Shown in pieces: positions 1 through 6,992 of a stretch of 64,000 nucleotides of DNA. This stretch comes from an uncultured Eubacterium sp. (GTDB lineage: Bacteria > Bacillota > Clostridia > Oscillospirales > Acutalibacteraceae), in contig CAJUDJ010000007.1 in NCBI GenBank assembly GCA_910584985.1, positions 1-64,000 on the forward strand. The letters are read 5' to 3'. How positions within the stretch are numbered: the stretch's first letter is position 1; every line of letters starts with the position of its first letter. The position numbers and the translations under genes are program-made. The notes beneath the pieces were generated by a model. That model searched no databases. It had not been told where the DNA came from and worked only from the letters and a program-made list of their open reading frames with translations.

Positions 1-221
1 ATTTCCTTGCTTTCCTCAATTGCAACAAGCTGCGGTATAACATGCTCATATTTTGTGGTTTTATTCTGGCTGGGCAGGATATAATGCCCTTCTATCTGCC
101 CGATTATTGTGAGGCAGTGAATGAAATGGCCGTCTTTTTCAACTGTAATAGAGCCTGTTTCAAAATCGCCGGAGGAAGAACCTTCTTCCGTTTTGGTTTG
201 ATTTTCATTTTCTTCAGACAT
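1..221 (-). CDS. TepA/ClpP-like serine protease, N-terminal fragment
   Basis: Only the first 73 codons are in the window; the gene runs off the left edge. The protein starts with an acidic, Ser/Glu-rich stretch of about 20 residues and continues with IHCLTIIGQIEGHY and a segment ending LVAIEESKEI. I recognise this as the start of the ClpP-like translocation-enhancing protein (TepA) family of Clostridia, cytoplasmic or membrane-associated serine proteases related to ClpP and SppA. An AAAGGA ribosome-binding site lies about 12 bases before the ATG at 221. The catalytic residues would lie outside the window, so activity cannot be judged. Confidence 0.72.
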   Translation of the reverse strand, partial: MSEENENQTKTEEGSSSGDFETGSITVEKDGHFIHCLTIIGQIEGHYILPSQNKTTKYEHVIPQLVAIEESKE

Positions 222-338
222 AATAACACATCCTTTTATGCTTATTATGCCCGATTTAGCTATAATATTATAGCATAGTAATTTCTTTAATTCAATAACC
301 AATAAGATATTAATATTTAAAATAAAATTGTAAATTTA

Positions 339-356
339 CTGTTAAAACATTGACAC
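339..356 (+). promoter_or_regulatory. Candidate Rex operator
   Basis: The sequence CTGTTAA-AACA-TTGACAC matches the clostridial Rex palindrome TTGTTAA-N4-TTAACAA at 11 of 14 half-site positions. It overlaps the -35 box of the promoter serving aconitase, isocitrate dehydrogenase and rex itself. A second good half site (TAAACAA, 361-367) lies just downstream. Rex is the third gene of the operon, so NADH-responsive autoregulation is a natural inference, but the match is imperfect. Confidence 0.45.
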
Positions 357-378
357 AAGTTAAACAATATTATAAAAT
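350..378 (+). promoter_or_regulatory. Promoter of the acn-icd-rex operon
   Basis: A consensus -35 box TTGACA (350-355) is followed by a 17-base spacer and the -10 box TAAAAT (373-378). It lies 38 bases before the aconitase start codon, which has its own GGAGG ribosome-binding site. Confidence 0.7.
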
Positions 379-416
379 AGATTGACAAATTTTATAACAA
401 CTTTGGAGGAAAAAGT

Positions 417-2354
417 ATGGGACTTACACTTGCACAGAAATTAATCAAGGCTCATCTTGTTGAAGGAAATATGATTCCGGGTGAAGAAATCGGACTTCGC
501 ATCGATCAAACACTTACACAGGATGCTACGGGCACAATGGCTTATCTTGAATTTGAAGCCATGGGTGTTGACAGAGTAAAAACAGAAAAAAGTGTTGCTT
601 ACATAGATCACAATACATTGCAGACCGGCTTTGAAAATGCAGACGATCACAGATATATTCAGACGGTTACAAAAAAGCACGGCATTTATTTTTCAAGGCC
701 CGGCAACGGCATCTGCCATCAGGTGCATCTTGAAAGATTCGGCATTCCGGGAAAAACCCTTATCGGCTCAGACAGCCACACCCCCACAGGCGGCGGAATC
801 GGCATGCTTGCCATGGGCGCAGGCGGGCTTGATGTTGCAGTTGCCATGGGCGGCGGCACTTATTATATTCCGATGCCGAAAATGACAAGAATTAACCTGC
901 ACGGCTATCTTAAGCCATGGGTGTCCGCAAAGGATATCATTCTTGAGGTTTTAAGAATTATGAGCGTTAAAGGCGGCGTTGGAAAAATTATTGAATACGG
1001 CGGAGACGGCGTTAAAACCTTAACCGTTCCTGAAAGAGCAACCATTACCAATATGGGTGCGGAACTTGGCGCAACCACCTCTGTTTTCCCGTCCGATGAA
1101 ATCACGCTTGCTTTTCTTAAGGCACAGGGCCGTGAAAACGACTGGACGGAAATTCTTCCCGATGCAGATGCGGAATATGATGAAATCATTGATATTGATT
1201 TATGTTCCCTTGTTCCGATGGCAGCCTGCCCGCATATGCCGGATCAGGTTAAAACAACAGACGAAATCGGACAAATCAAGGTTGATCAGGTTGCAATCGG
1301 TTCCTGCACAAATTCATCTTTTGTGGATATGATGAAGGTTGCTCAGATACTGAAAGGCAAAACTATTGCCCCCACAGTTTCACTCTGTATTGCTCCGGGT
1401 TCAAAACAGGTGCTGAATATGCTTGCACTCAACGGTGCTCTTTCGGATATGATTAATGCAGGTGCAAGAATTCTTGAATCCGCCTGCGGCCCGTGCATCG
1501 GTATGGGCCAGAGCCCGAATTCAAAAGGTGTTTCCCTGCGTACCTTCAACAGAAATTTTGAGGGAAGAAGCGGAACAAAGGATGCCGGAATTTATCTTGT
1601 TTCCCCTGAGGTTGCAGCCGCATCCGCGCTTACAGGCTATTTGACCGATCCGAGAGAGCTTGGAGATGCACCGAATGTTTCCATGCCTGAAAAATTCATT
1701 GTAAACGACAATATGATTGAAGCACCTGCCACTGCTGAAGAAGCAAAGGAGGTTGAGGTTGTACGCGGCCCGAACATCAAACCTTTTCCAAAAACAGAGG
1801 CTCTGCCGGAAGAAATCACGGCAAAGGTTGTGCTTAAGGTTGAAGACAATATCACTACCGACCATATTATGCCTGCCGGTGCAAAAATTCTTCCCTACCG
1901 TTCAAATATTCCGCATCTTTCACAGTATTGCTTTGCTGTTTGCGATGAAGCTTTTCCTGAAAGAATCAAGGCAGAGGGCAAAGGATTTATCGTGGGCGGA
2001 GCAAACTACGGTCAGGGCTCAAGCCGTGAACACGCTGCGCTTGTTCCGCTTTATCTTGGCGTTAAGGCTGTTATTACAAAAAGCTTCGCACGCATTCATG
2101 TTGCAAATCTTGTGAATGCAGGCATTCTTCCGTTTACCTTTAAAAATGAAGCCGATTACGATAAAATCTCGCAGATGGATGAACTTTCGCTTCCGTCCAT
2201 CCGAGATTGCATCAAAAACAACAAAACCGTTGTTCTTAAAAATATAACCAATGGTGAAGAATATGAGCTTGATTCAAGCCATTTATCTGCCCGTCAGAGA
2301 GAGATGCTGCTTTGCGGCGGTCTGCTTGACTACACAAGAGAAATGAACAAATAA
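417..2354 (+). CDS. acnA: Aconitate hydratase
   Basis: Converts citrate to isocitrate using a [4Fe-4S] cluster, in the oxidative arm of the citric acid cycle that feeds 2-oxoglutarate and glutamate synthesis. The 645-residue protein has the three cluster cysteines in GSCTNS (Cys297) and CGPC (Cys357, Cys360), the GSDSHTPTGGG active-site motif near 117-127, and a C-terminal swivel domain with GGANYGQGSSREHA. The length fits the shorter aconitase class found in Clostridia rather than the roughly 890-residue AcnA form. A GGAGG site precedes the ATG. It is the first gene of an operon with isocitrate dehydrogenase 11 bases downstream, which supports aconitase over homoaconitase or isopropylmalate isomerase. 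Confidence 0.93.
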   Translation: MGLTLAQKLIKAHLVEGNMIPGEEIGLRIDQTLTQDATGTMAYLEFEAMGVDRVKTEKSVAYIDHNTLQTGFENADDHRYIQTVTKKHGIYFSRPGNGICHQVHLERFGIPGKTLIGSDSHTPTGGGIGMLAMGAGGLDVAVAMGGGTYYIPMPKMTRINLHGYLKPWVSAKDIILEVLRIMSVKGGVGKIIEYGGDGVKTLTVPERATITNMGAELGATTSVFPSDEITLAFLKAQGRENDWTEILPDADAEYDEIIDIDLCSLVPMAACPHMPDQVKTTDEIGQIKVDQVAIGSCTNSSFVDMMKVAQILKGKTIAPTVSLCIAPGSKQVLNMLALNGALSDMINAGARILESACGPCIGMGQSPNSKGVSLRTFNRNFEGRSGTKDAGIYLVSPEVAAASALTGYLTDPRELGDAPNVSMPEKFIVNDNMIEAPATAEEAKEVEVVRGPNIKPFPKTEALPEEITAKVVLKVEDNITTDHIMPAGAKILPYRSNIPHLSQYCFAVCDEAFPERIKAEGKGFIVGGANYGQGSSREHAALVPLYLGVKAVITKSFARIHVANLVNAGILPFTFKNEADYDKISQMDELSLPSIRDCIKNNKTVVLKNITNGEEYELDSSHLSARQREMLLCGGLLDYTREMNK

Positions 2355-2365
2355 GGAGATACATT

Positions 2366-3547
2366 ATGATTAACGAAAAAGATAAGCTTGCAATTGATGA
2401 AGCGGTTGAAAAATTCCGTTCCCTTATGGAAGGTCAGCTCGAAAGAGCAAAAAAAATTAAAGAGGATAAGGATTTTCTTGATTTTGACAAACTGGATACA
2501 ATTGTTATCGGCATCTGCGGCGGCGATGGTATCGGCCCTGTAATTACAAAAGAAAGTGAAAGAGTACTTGCGTTTCTGCTTAAGGACGAGGTTGCAGCCG
2601 GCAAGGTGCAGTTTAAGGAAATAGATGGCCTTACCATTGAAAACAGAGCAGCCTGTCTGAAGGCCATTCCGGATGATGTGCTTGCAGAGCTTAAAAAATG
2701 CCATGTTATTCTGAAAGGTCCTACAACCACCCCAAGACAGGGCGATGGCTGGCCAAATGTTGAATCCGCCAATGTGGCAATGAGAAAAGAGCTTGATTTG
2801 TTCGCAAATATGCGTCCTGTAAGAGTGGCAGAGGAAGGTATTGACTGGACTTTCTTCCGTGAAAACACAGAGGGCGGTTATGCTGTGGGCTCCTACGGTG
2901 TGAATATCACGAACGATCTTGCCGTTGACTTTACCGTTGCAACACAGGAAGGCTGCGACAGAATTGCCCGCCTTGCCTATGACTATGCAAAGAAAAACAA
3001 CAAGGGTAAGGTTTCCATTATCACAAAAGCAAATATCATCAAAACAACAGACGGCAAATTCCTAAATACAGCAAAAAAAATCGGTGAAGAATACCCTGAT
3101 ATCGTTACGGATGACTGGTATATTGACATTACAACGGCAAAGCTGATTGACCCGATGAGAAGAAAAGATTTCAAAGTATTTGTGCTTCCGAATCTTTACG
3201 GCGATATTATCACGGATGAAGCTGCTGAATTTCAGGGCGGCGTAGGCACGGCAGGCTCCGCCAATATCGGCAAGCGCTATGCAATGTTTGAGGCAATTCA
3301 TGGTTCAGCGCCAAGAATGATTGCTGAAGGCAGAGGTCAGTATGCAGACCCATGCAGCATGCTTCGTGCATCCGTTATGCTGCTTTCCCACATCGGTTAT
3401 CAGGATAAGGCAAATGCGCTTGAAGCCGCCCTTGACAAATGCATGTTTGAAGAAAAAAAGCTTACTATAACAGGCAGAGATACAGGCTGCACCTGCCAGC
3501 AGTTCGGCGATTATGTTATGGAAACAATAACTGAAATGACTGAATAA
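2366..3547 (+). CDS. icd: Isocitrate dehydrogenase, probably NAD-dependent
   Basis: Oxidative decarboxylation of isocitrate to 2-oxoglutarate. The 393-residue protein belongs to the isocitrate/isopropylmalate dehydrogenase family. It carries GGDGIGP (52-58), the substrate-binding FRENTEGGYAVG segment and the C-terminal EAIHGSAP and ADPCSMLRA motifs. About 45 charged residues precede the usual start of the fold, longer than in most family members. Its position directly after aconitase and before rex argues for isocitrate rather than isopropylmalate as substrate. Cofactor choice is inferred from the family and not proven by the sequence. An AAGGAG site is 8 bases before the ATG. Confidence 0.9.
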   Translation: MINEKDKLAIDEAVEKFRSLMEGQLERAKKIKEDKDFLDFDKLDTIVIGICGGDGIGPVITKESERVLAFLLKDEVAAGKVQFKEIDGLTIENRAACLKAIPDDVLAELKKCHVILKGPTTTPRQGDGWPNVESANVAMRKELDLFANMRPVRVAEEGIDWTFFRENTEGGYAVGSYGVNITNDLAVDFTVATQEGCDRIARLAYDYAKKNNKGKVSIITKANIIKTTDGKFLNTAKKIGEEYPDIVTDDWYIDITTAKLIDPMRRKDFKVFVLPNLYGDIITDEAAEFQGGVGTAGSANIGKRYAMFEAIHGSAPRMIAEGRGQYADPCSMLRASVMLLSHIGYQDKANALEAALDKCMFEEKKLTITGRDTGCTCQQFGDYVMETITEMTE

Positions 3548-3580
3548 ATCCTTATTTTGTCATATTAAGAGGTAAAAATT

Positions 3581-4231
3581 ATGGATAAAAAAGAGGAAAT
3601 CTCAATATCTGTTATAAAAAGACTTCCCCGTTATTACAGATTTCTGCAAAGCCTTAAGGAAAACGGCATTATCAGAATCAGTTCCAAGGAGCTTGCAAAC
3701 CGAATGGGGCTTACAGCTTCCCAGATACGCCATGATTTCAACTGTTTCGGTGGTTTCGGCCAGCAGGGCTACGGATATAATGTGCCCGAGCTTCATAACA
3801 AGATCGGTGAGATTCTGGGTGTGGGCATTGAAAGAAAAACCGTGCTTATCGGCGCAGGAAATTTGGGAAAAGCAGTCTGCAACAAAATCTTCGGTGTGAA
3901 AAGCGGCTTCAGACTGATTGGTATTTTTGATAAAAATGAAGCAATCTGCGGCAATATGATAAAAGGTATTCCTGTAAGAAATATAGAATATCTTGAAAAT
4001 TTCTGTATTGACAATAAGCCGGTTTGTGCTGTTATCTGCATACCGTCCAACGATATGCAGGAACTTACGGACTTGCTTATCAGTCTTGGCATCAGAAGTT
4101 TCTGGAATTTCAGCAATTATGATATTGGTATGGCACATCCCGATGTTCTTGTTGAAAATGTGCATTTAACAGACAGCTTAATGACACTGGGATACCTTAC
4201 TGCTTCGTATACAGACAGCAAGGAGGAATAA
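3581..4231 (+). CDS. rex: Redox-sensing transcriptional repressor Rex
   Basis: DNA-binding repressor released by NADH, so it senses the NADH/NAD+ ratio and controls fermentative and redox genes. The 216-residue length is typical. An N-terminal winged helix occupies about residues 1-80, with the recognition region ASQIRHDFNCFGGFGQQGYGY characteristic of Rex, followed by a Rossmann fold with GAGNLG (91-96). It is the third gene of the acn-icd operon, whose promoter overlaps a Rex-like palindrome (339-356). A similar site lies between the beta-galactosidase and FemAB genes (19197-19214). Confidence 0.95.
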   Translation: MDKKEEISISVIKRLPRYYRFLQSLKENGIIRISSKELANRMGLTASQIRHDFNCFGGFGQQGYGYNVPELHNKIGEILGVGIERKTVLIGAGNLGKAVCNKIFGVKSGFRLIGIFDKNEAICGNMIKGIPVRNIEYLENFCIDNKPVCAVICIPSNDMQELTDLLISLGIRSFWNFSNYDIGMAHPDVLVENVHLTDSLMTLGYLTASYTDSKEE

Positions 4232-4233
4232 AA

Positions 4234-4917
4234 ATGATAAGAATCAGCACCAAGGAAATAATTGATATTCTTCCCTACGGCGATGGAAAGGCCATTCTTG
4301 TTGAAAAAAAACCGCTTGTGAATTCAACACAGTTTAAAGCGGCTTACAGCGTAATTGATTTTGAAAATAAATCCAAGAATGTTTTGACAAAAAATGCTTA
4401 TCTTCTGAAAAAATTCGGTCCGGCTTTTAAACCAATAAGCGAAACCATTCCGAATTTTGTGCAGTGTGATGCAGCAATTCTTTATGACAGGCGCGTGCTT
4501 GTTATTTATCCGAATGGCGAAGCAGGCATATTTGACCGTGAAGGAGAGCTTTCCTGGAGCGGATATTTCAATTATCACGAACAGACAGTTTACGGACTTG
4601 CACCGGAAAATAAATATTTCTGGAGTATCTGTCCTGCTGAAAACTGTGTTATCCGCTATTACAGCCAGACCATGCAGGTGGATTTAAGAATAGGCGGAAA
4701 GGATGCCGCCACTTTTATTAATCCAATGCATATTTCTTCAGACGGCGGAGATATATTTGTTTGCTGCGGCACAAACAAGGTAAGAAAAATAGACGGTTCG
4801 AACTTCACGGTTTCGGATTATCTTAACTTTGATGAACCGATAAAGCAATACCACCGCTTCGGCAATCATTCCATCGCGGTGCTTTCCGGCGGAACTTATC
4901 TTCTTGATGAAAGTTAA
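4234..4917 (+). CDS. Uncharacterised protein co-transcribed with rex
   Basis: A 227-residue protein that starts 2 bases after the rex stop with its own AAGGAGG site, so it is part of the same transcript. I do not recognise the family. No signal peptide or membrane segment is visible. The sequence alternates short beta-like stretches with turn residues (for example RRVLVIYPNGEAGIFD and DGGDIFVCCGTNKVRKIDG), which suggests a beta-propeller-like or WD-like fold. This is inference from pattern only. A strong hairpin terminator follows at 4932-4980. Confidence 0.75.
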   Translation: MIRISTKEIIDILPYGDGKAILVEKKPLVNSTQFKAAYSVIDFENKSKNVLTKNAYLLKKFGPAFKPISETIPNFVQCDAAILYDRRVLVIYPNGEAGIFDREGELSWSGYFNYHEQTVYGLAPENKYFWSICPAENCVIRYYSQTMQVDLRIGGKDAATFINPMHISSDGGDIFVCCGTNKVRKIDGSNFTVSDYLNFDEPIKQYHRFGNHSIAVLSGGTYLLDES

Positions 4918-4931
4918 AAGCAAAAATTTTG

Positions 4932-4980
4932 AAGGCTCAGGACAGCATTAGCTGAAATCTGAGCCTTTCATTGTTTTTTA
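4932..4980 (+). terminator. Terminator of the acn-icd-rex operon
   Basis: An AAGGCTCAG/CTGAGCCTT stem (4932-4940 with 4959-4967), with an inner CAGC/GCTG pairing, is followed by a T-rich tail ending TTGTTTTTTA. Confidence 0.75.
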
Positions 4981-4984
4981 GCAA

Positions 4985-5032
4985 AAAACCTTTCAGTCGG
5001 TGCTTATAGGGCCTGTGCAAGCCACCAACTGA
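4985..5032 (-). terminator. Probable terminator of ldh
   Basis: Read on the minus strand, CAGTTGGTG and CACCGACTG form an imperfect stem around a 20-base loop, followed by AAAGGTTTTTTGC. It lies just past the ldh stop at 5042. Confidence 0.5.
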
Positions 5033-5041
5033 TGGTTATGA

Positions 5042-5986
5042 TTATATACCTATTTCTTCAATCATTTCATTCAAAATACTGCATGATTTTTCAAACTGTT
5101 GCTTTTCGTCCTCCATAAGCTCCATTTCAAGAATTTCCCGTACACCGTTTCGGTTTACAACAGCAGGCACACCGATATAAATTCCTTTGTGCCCATATTC
5201 GCCTTTCAGATATGCCGAAACCGTAAAAACCGAATTTTCATCGTTCAGTACAGCTCTTGTAAGCCGTGCAAGCACCATTCCGATTCCGTAATAAGTTGCG
5301 CCTTTTGCATTGATAATTTCATAAGCCGATTCTCTTACATCAACTGCAATTTTTTTTAAATCCTCCATCATATTTTCATTGTTTTCCTCAAGCCGGGAAA
5401 TCGGAAGCACCGAAAGCATTGCATTGCTCCATGCAACAAATTCCGAATCGCCGTGTTCACCGATAACATAAGCATGCACATTTCTTGGATTTACATGAAA
5501 ATAATCACCCATCATATAACGCAGCCGTGCCGAATCCAGCGTAGTGCCCGAACCGAACACTCTGCCGCTCGGAAAGCCCGAAAGCTCATAAACCACCTGC
5601 GTCATAATATCAACAGGATTGCTTGCCACCAGAAAAACGCCGTTAAAGCCGCTTTCAATAACAGGCTGAACAATAGACTTAAAAACCTTATAATTTTTCT
5701 GAAGCAAATCTCTTCTTGTTTCCCCTTTTAACTGAGGGGCACCTGCACAGATCACTACAATGTCCATATCTGAGCAGTCGCTGTATTCGCCCGAATAGAT
5801 TTTCATACTGCTTGGTGCAAACGGAAGTCCGTGCGACAAATCCGCAGCTTCTCCCCTTACACGCTCTTTTTTTATATCAATAAGGCACAGTTCATCGCAT
5901 ATATTCTGATTCAGAATGGAATAGGCATAGCTCATTCCTACCATTCCGACACCGATTACTGCAACCTTTTTTCTGTCATTAAACAT
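5042..5986 (-). CDS. ldh: L-lactate dehydrogenase
   Basis: Reduces pyruvate to L-lactate with NADH, a fermentative electron sink. I chose the ATG at 5986 (314 residues, starting MFNDRKKVAVIG) because GGTGAT lies just before it. The upstream ATG at 6013 would add nine residues and lacks a ribosome-binding site. Visible motifs are the Rossmann GVGMVG, NPVDIMT, the substrate-binding RLRY segment and the catalytic-histidine motif GEHGDSE. Malate dehydrogenase is less likely because the family pattern is that of LDH. The ribosome-binding site is partly inside a 12-bp hairpin (5993-6023), so translation may be controlled by RNA structure. Confidence 0.9.
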   Translation of the reverse strand: MFNDRKKVAVIGVGMVGMSYAYSILNQNICDELCLIDIKKERVRGEAADLSHGLPFAPSSMKIYSGEYSDCSDMDIVVICAGAPQLKGETRRDLLQKNYKVFKSIVQPVIESGFNGVFLVASNPVDIMTQVVYELSGFPSGRVFGSGTTLDSARLRYMMGDYFHVNPRNVHAYVIGEHGDSEFVAWSNAMLSVLPISRLEENNENMMEDLKKIAVDVRESAYEIINAKGATYYGIGMVLARLTRAVLNDENSVFTVSAYLKGEYGHKGIYIGVPAVVNRNGVREILEMELMEDEKQQFEKSCSILNEMIEEIGI

Positions 5987-5992
5987 AAAATC

Positions 5993-6023
5993 ACCCGAAA
6001 GTATTATTGCCATACTTTCGGGT
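5993..6023 (-). other. 12-bp hairpin covering the ldh ribosome-binding site
   Basis: ACCCGAAAGTAT (5993-6004) is perfectly complementary to ATACTTTCGGGT (6012-6023) around a 7-base loop. On the minus-strand transcript, GGT of the GGTGAT ribosome-binding site is in the 3' arm, and the following GATTTTATG is too poor in U for a strong terminator. It could be an attenuator for transcripts from alaS-apt or a cover on ldh translation. Confidence 0.6.
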
Positions 6024-6042
6024 TAAATTCTTTTATTAAGGA

Positions 6043-6585
6043 TTATTTGAAGAAAAGCGGAAGTTTTTCAAGAAAAACAATATCCTTACGCTTGGCAGCA
6101 TCACCTTCGGCAAGTGGTGCGGCACAGGCAACAATATTTCCGTTAAAGGCATGAACCACCTTAACAGCAGAAGCAAGCGATTCACCGGTTGATATAACAT
6201 CATCAACAATCAAAACACGCTTTCCGCTGAGCAAATCGCCGTCCTCATGACCAAGATACAGATACTGTTCCCGTTGTGTAGTAAGTGAGTTTACTGCAAC
6301 CGCCACGGGATTATCCATATAAACCTTAACACCTTTGCGGATAACGATATATTTTTTGCCACTCTGCCTGCTCATTTCATATGCAAGCGGAATACTTTTT
6401 GCCTCCGGCGTTACAATATAATCAAATTCAGGGCACTTTTTTATAAGCTCGGCAGCGCATTTTTCCGTTAATTCAACATCACCGAAAAGAATAAATGCAG
6501 CAATATCCATTTTATCGCTTACGGCAAATTTCTGAAGTTCTCTTTCGAGGCCTGCAATTTTCAGCTTATAGGTATTGTTGTTCAT
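6043..6585 (-). CDS. Adenine phosphoribosyltransferase-like protein
   Basis: Type I phosphoribosyltransferase that transfers ribose-5-phosphate from PRPP to a purine base, most likely adenine salvage. The 180-residue protein has the PRPP-binding motif VLIVDDVISTGES (124-136) and the N-terminal PEAKSIPLAYE segment typical of Apt-like proteins. Its ATG overlaps the stop of the HIT gene by four bases (ATGA), so the two are translationally coupled. Substrate could instead be xanthine or another purine; the sequence does not decide this. Confidence 0.82.
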   Translation of the reverse strand: MNNNTYKLKIAGLERELQKFAVSDKMDIAAFILFGDVELTEKCAAELIKKCPEFDYIVTPEAKSIPLAYEMSRQSGKKYIVIRKGVKVYMDNPVAVAVNSLTTQREQYLYLGHEDGDLLSGKRVLIVDDVISTGESLASAVKVVHAFNGNIVACAAPLAEGDAAKRKDIVFLEKLPLFFK

Positions 6586-6914
6586 ATCATTTTTTCTCCC
6601 AAATCTGTTCCGCCTAAAATATGAAAATGAAGGTGCTTAACCGTCTGCCCTGCATCCTCTCCGCAGTTGCTTATAATTCTGTAAGAATCGATGCCCTGAG
6701 ATTTTGCAATCTTTGGCAGCTTTTCAAAAATGCGGGCAATATACTTGCTGTTTCTTCTGGTAATTTCACTTGCTGAAGTAATATGCATCTTAGGAACAAT
6801 AAGAAAATGAACAGGCGTAAGCGGATATTTATCCGTAAAAGCATAAATCATTTCATCTTCATAAATCTTTTCACTCGGAAGTCTTCCGTCAATAATATCG
6901 CAAAATAAACACAT
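6582..6914 (-). CDS. HIT family nucleotide hydrolase (Hint-like)
   Basis: Histidine-triad protein that hydrolyses nucleoside phosphoramidates or dinucleotides. The triad HLHFH lies at 94-98 of 110 residues, and CLFC at 2-5 begins the protein as is usual for bacterial HIT proteins. I chose the ATG at 6914 because it has AAAGG upstream and gives the normal family start; an upstream extension to 6977 has no support. It lies downstream of alaS in the same transcript. The 78-base gap to alaS holds two mutually exclusive hairpins. Confidence 0.9.
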   Translation of the reverse strand: MCLFCDIIDGRLPSEKIYEDEMIYAFTDKYPLTPVHFLIVPKMHITSASEITRRNSKYIARIFEKLPKIAKSQGIDSYRIISNCGEDAGQTVKHLHFHILGGTDLGEKMI

Positions 6915-6932
6915 AATTATTTCTATACCTTT

Positions 6933-6981
6933 CCGGCTGCAAGAAATCATAGCAATACTGCCTTGTGCAGCCGGCAAGGCA
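6933..6981 (-). other. Pseudoknot-like RNA element before the HIT gene
   Basis: On the minus strand, TGCCTTG and CAAGGCA form a hairpin (6959-6981) whose 9-base loop CCGGCTGCA is fully complementary to TGCAGCCGG (6933-6941), just upstream of the GGAAAGG ribosome-binding site. The two pairings can form a pseudoknot or compete. Confidence 0.5.
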
Positions 6982-6992
6982 TATTTTATATC

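Noticed and set aside
42..278. Plus-strand open frame of 78 codons at the left edge
   Set aside because: It is antisense to the TepA-like gene start, which has a ribosome-binding site and a recognisable family sequence.
4985..5032. Possible small RNA downstream of ldh
   Set aside because: The hairpin is followed by a T tract in the right place for an ldh terminator, and no promoter for a separate RNA is visible.
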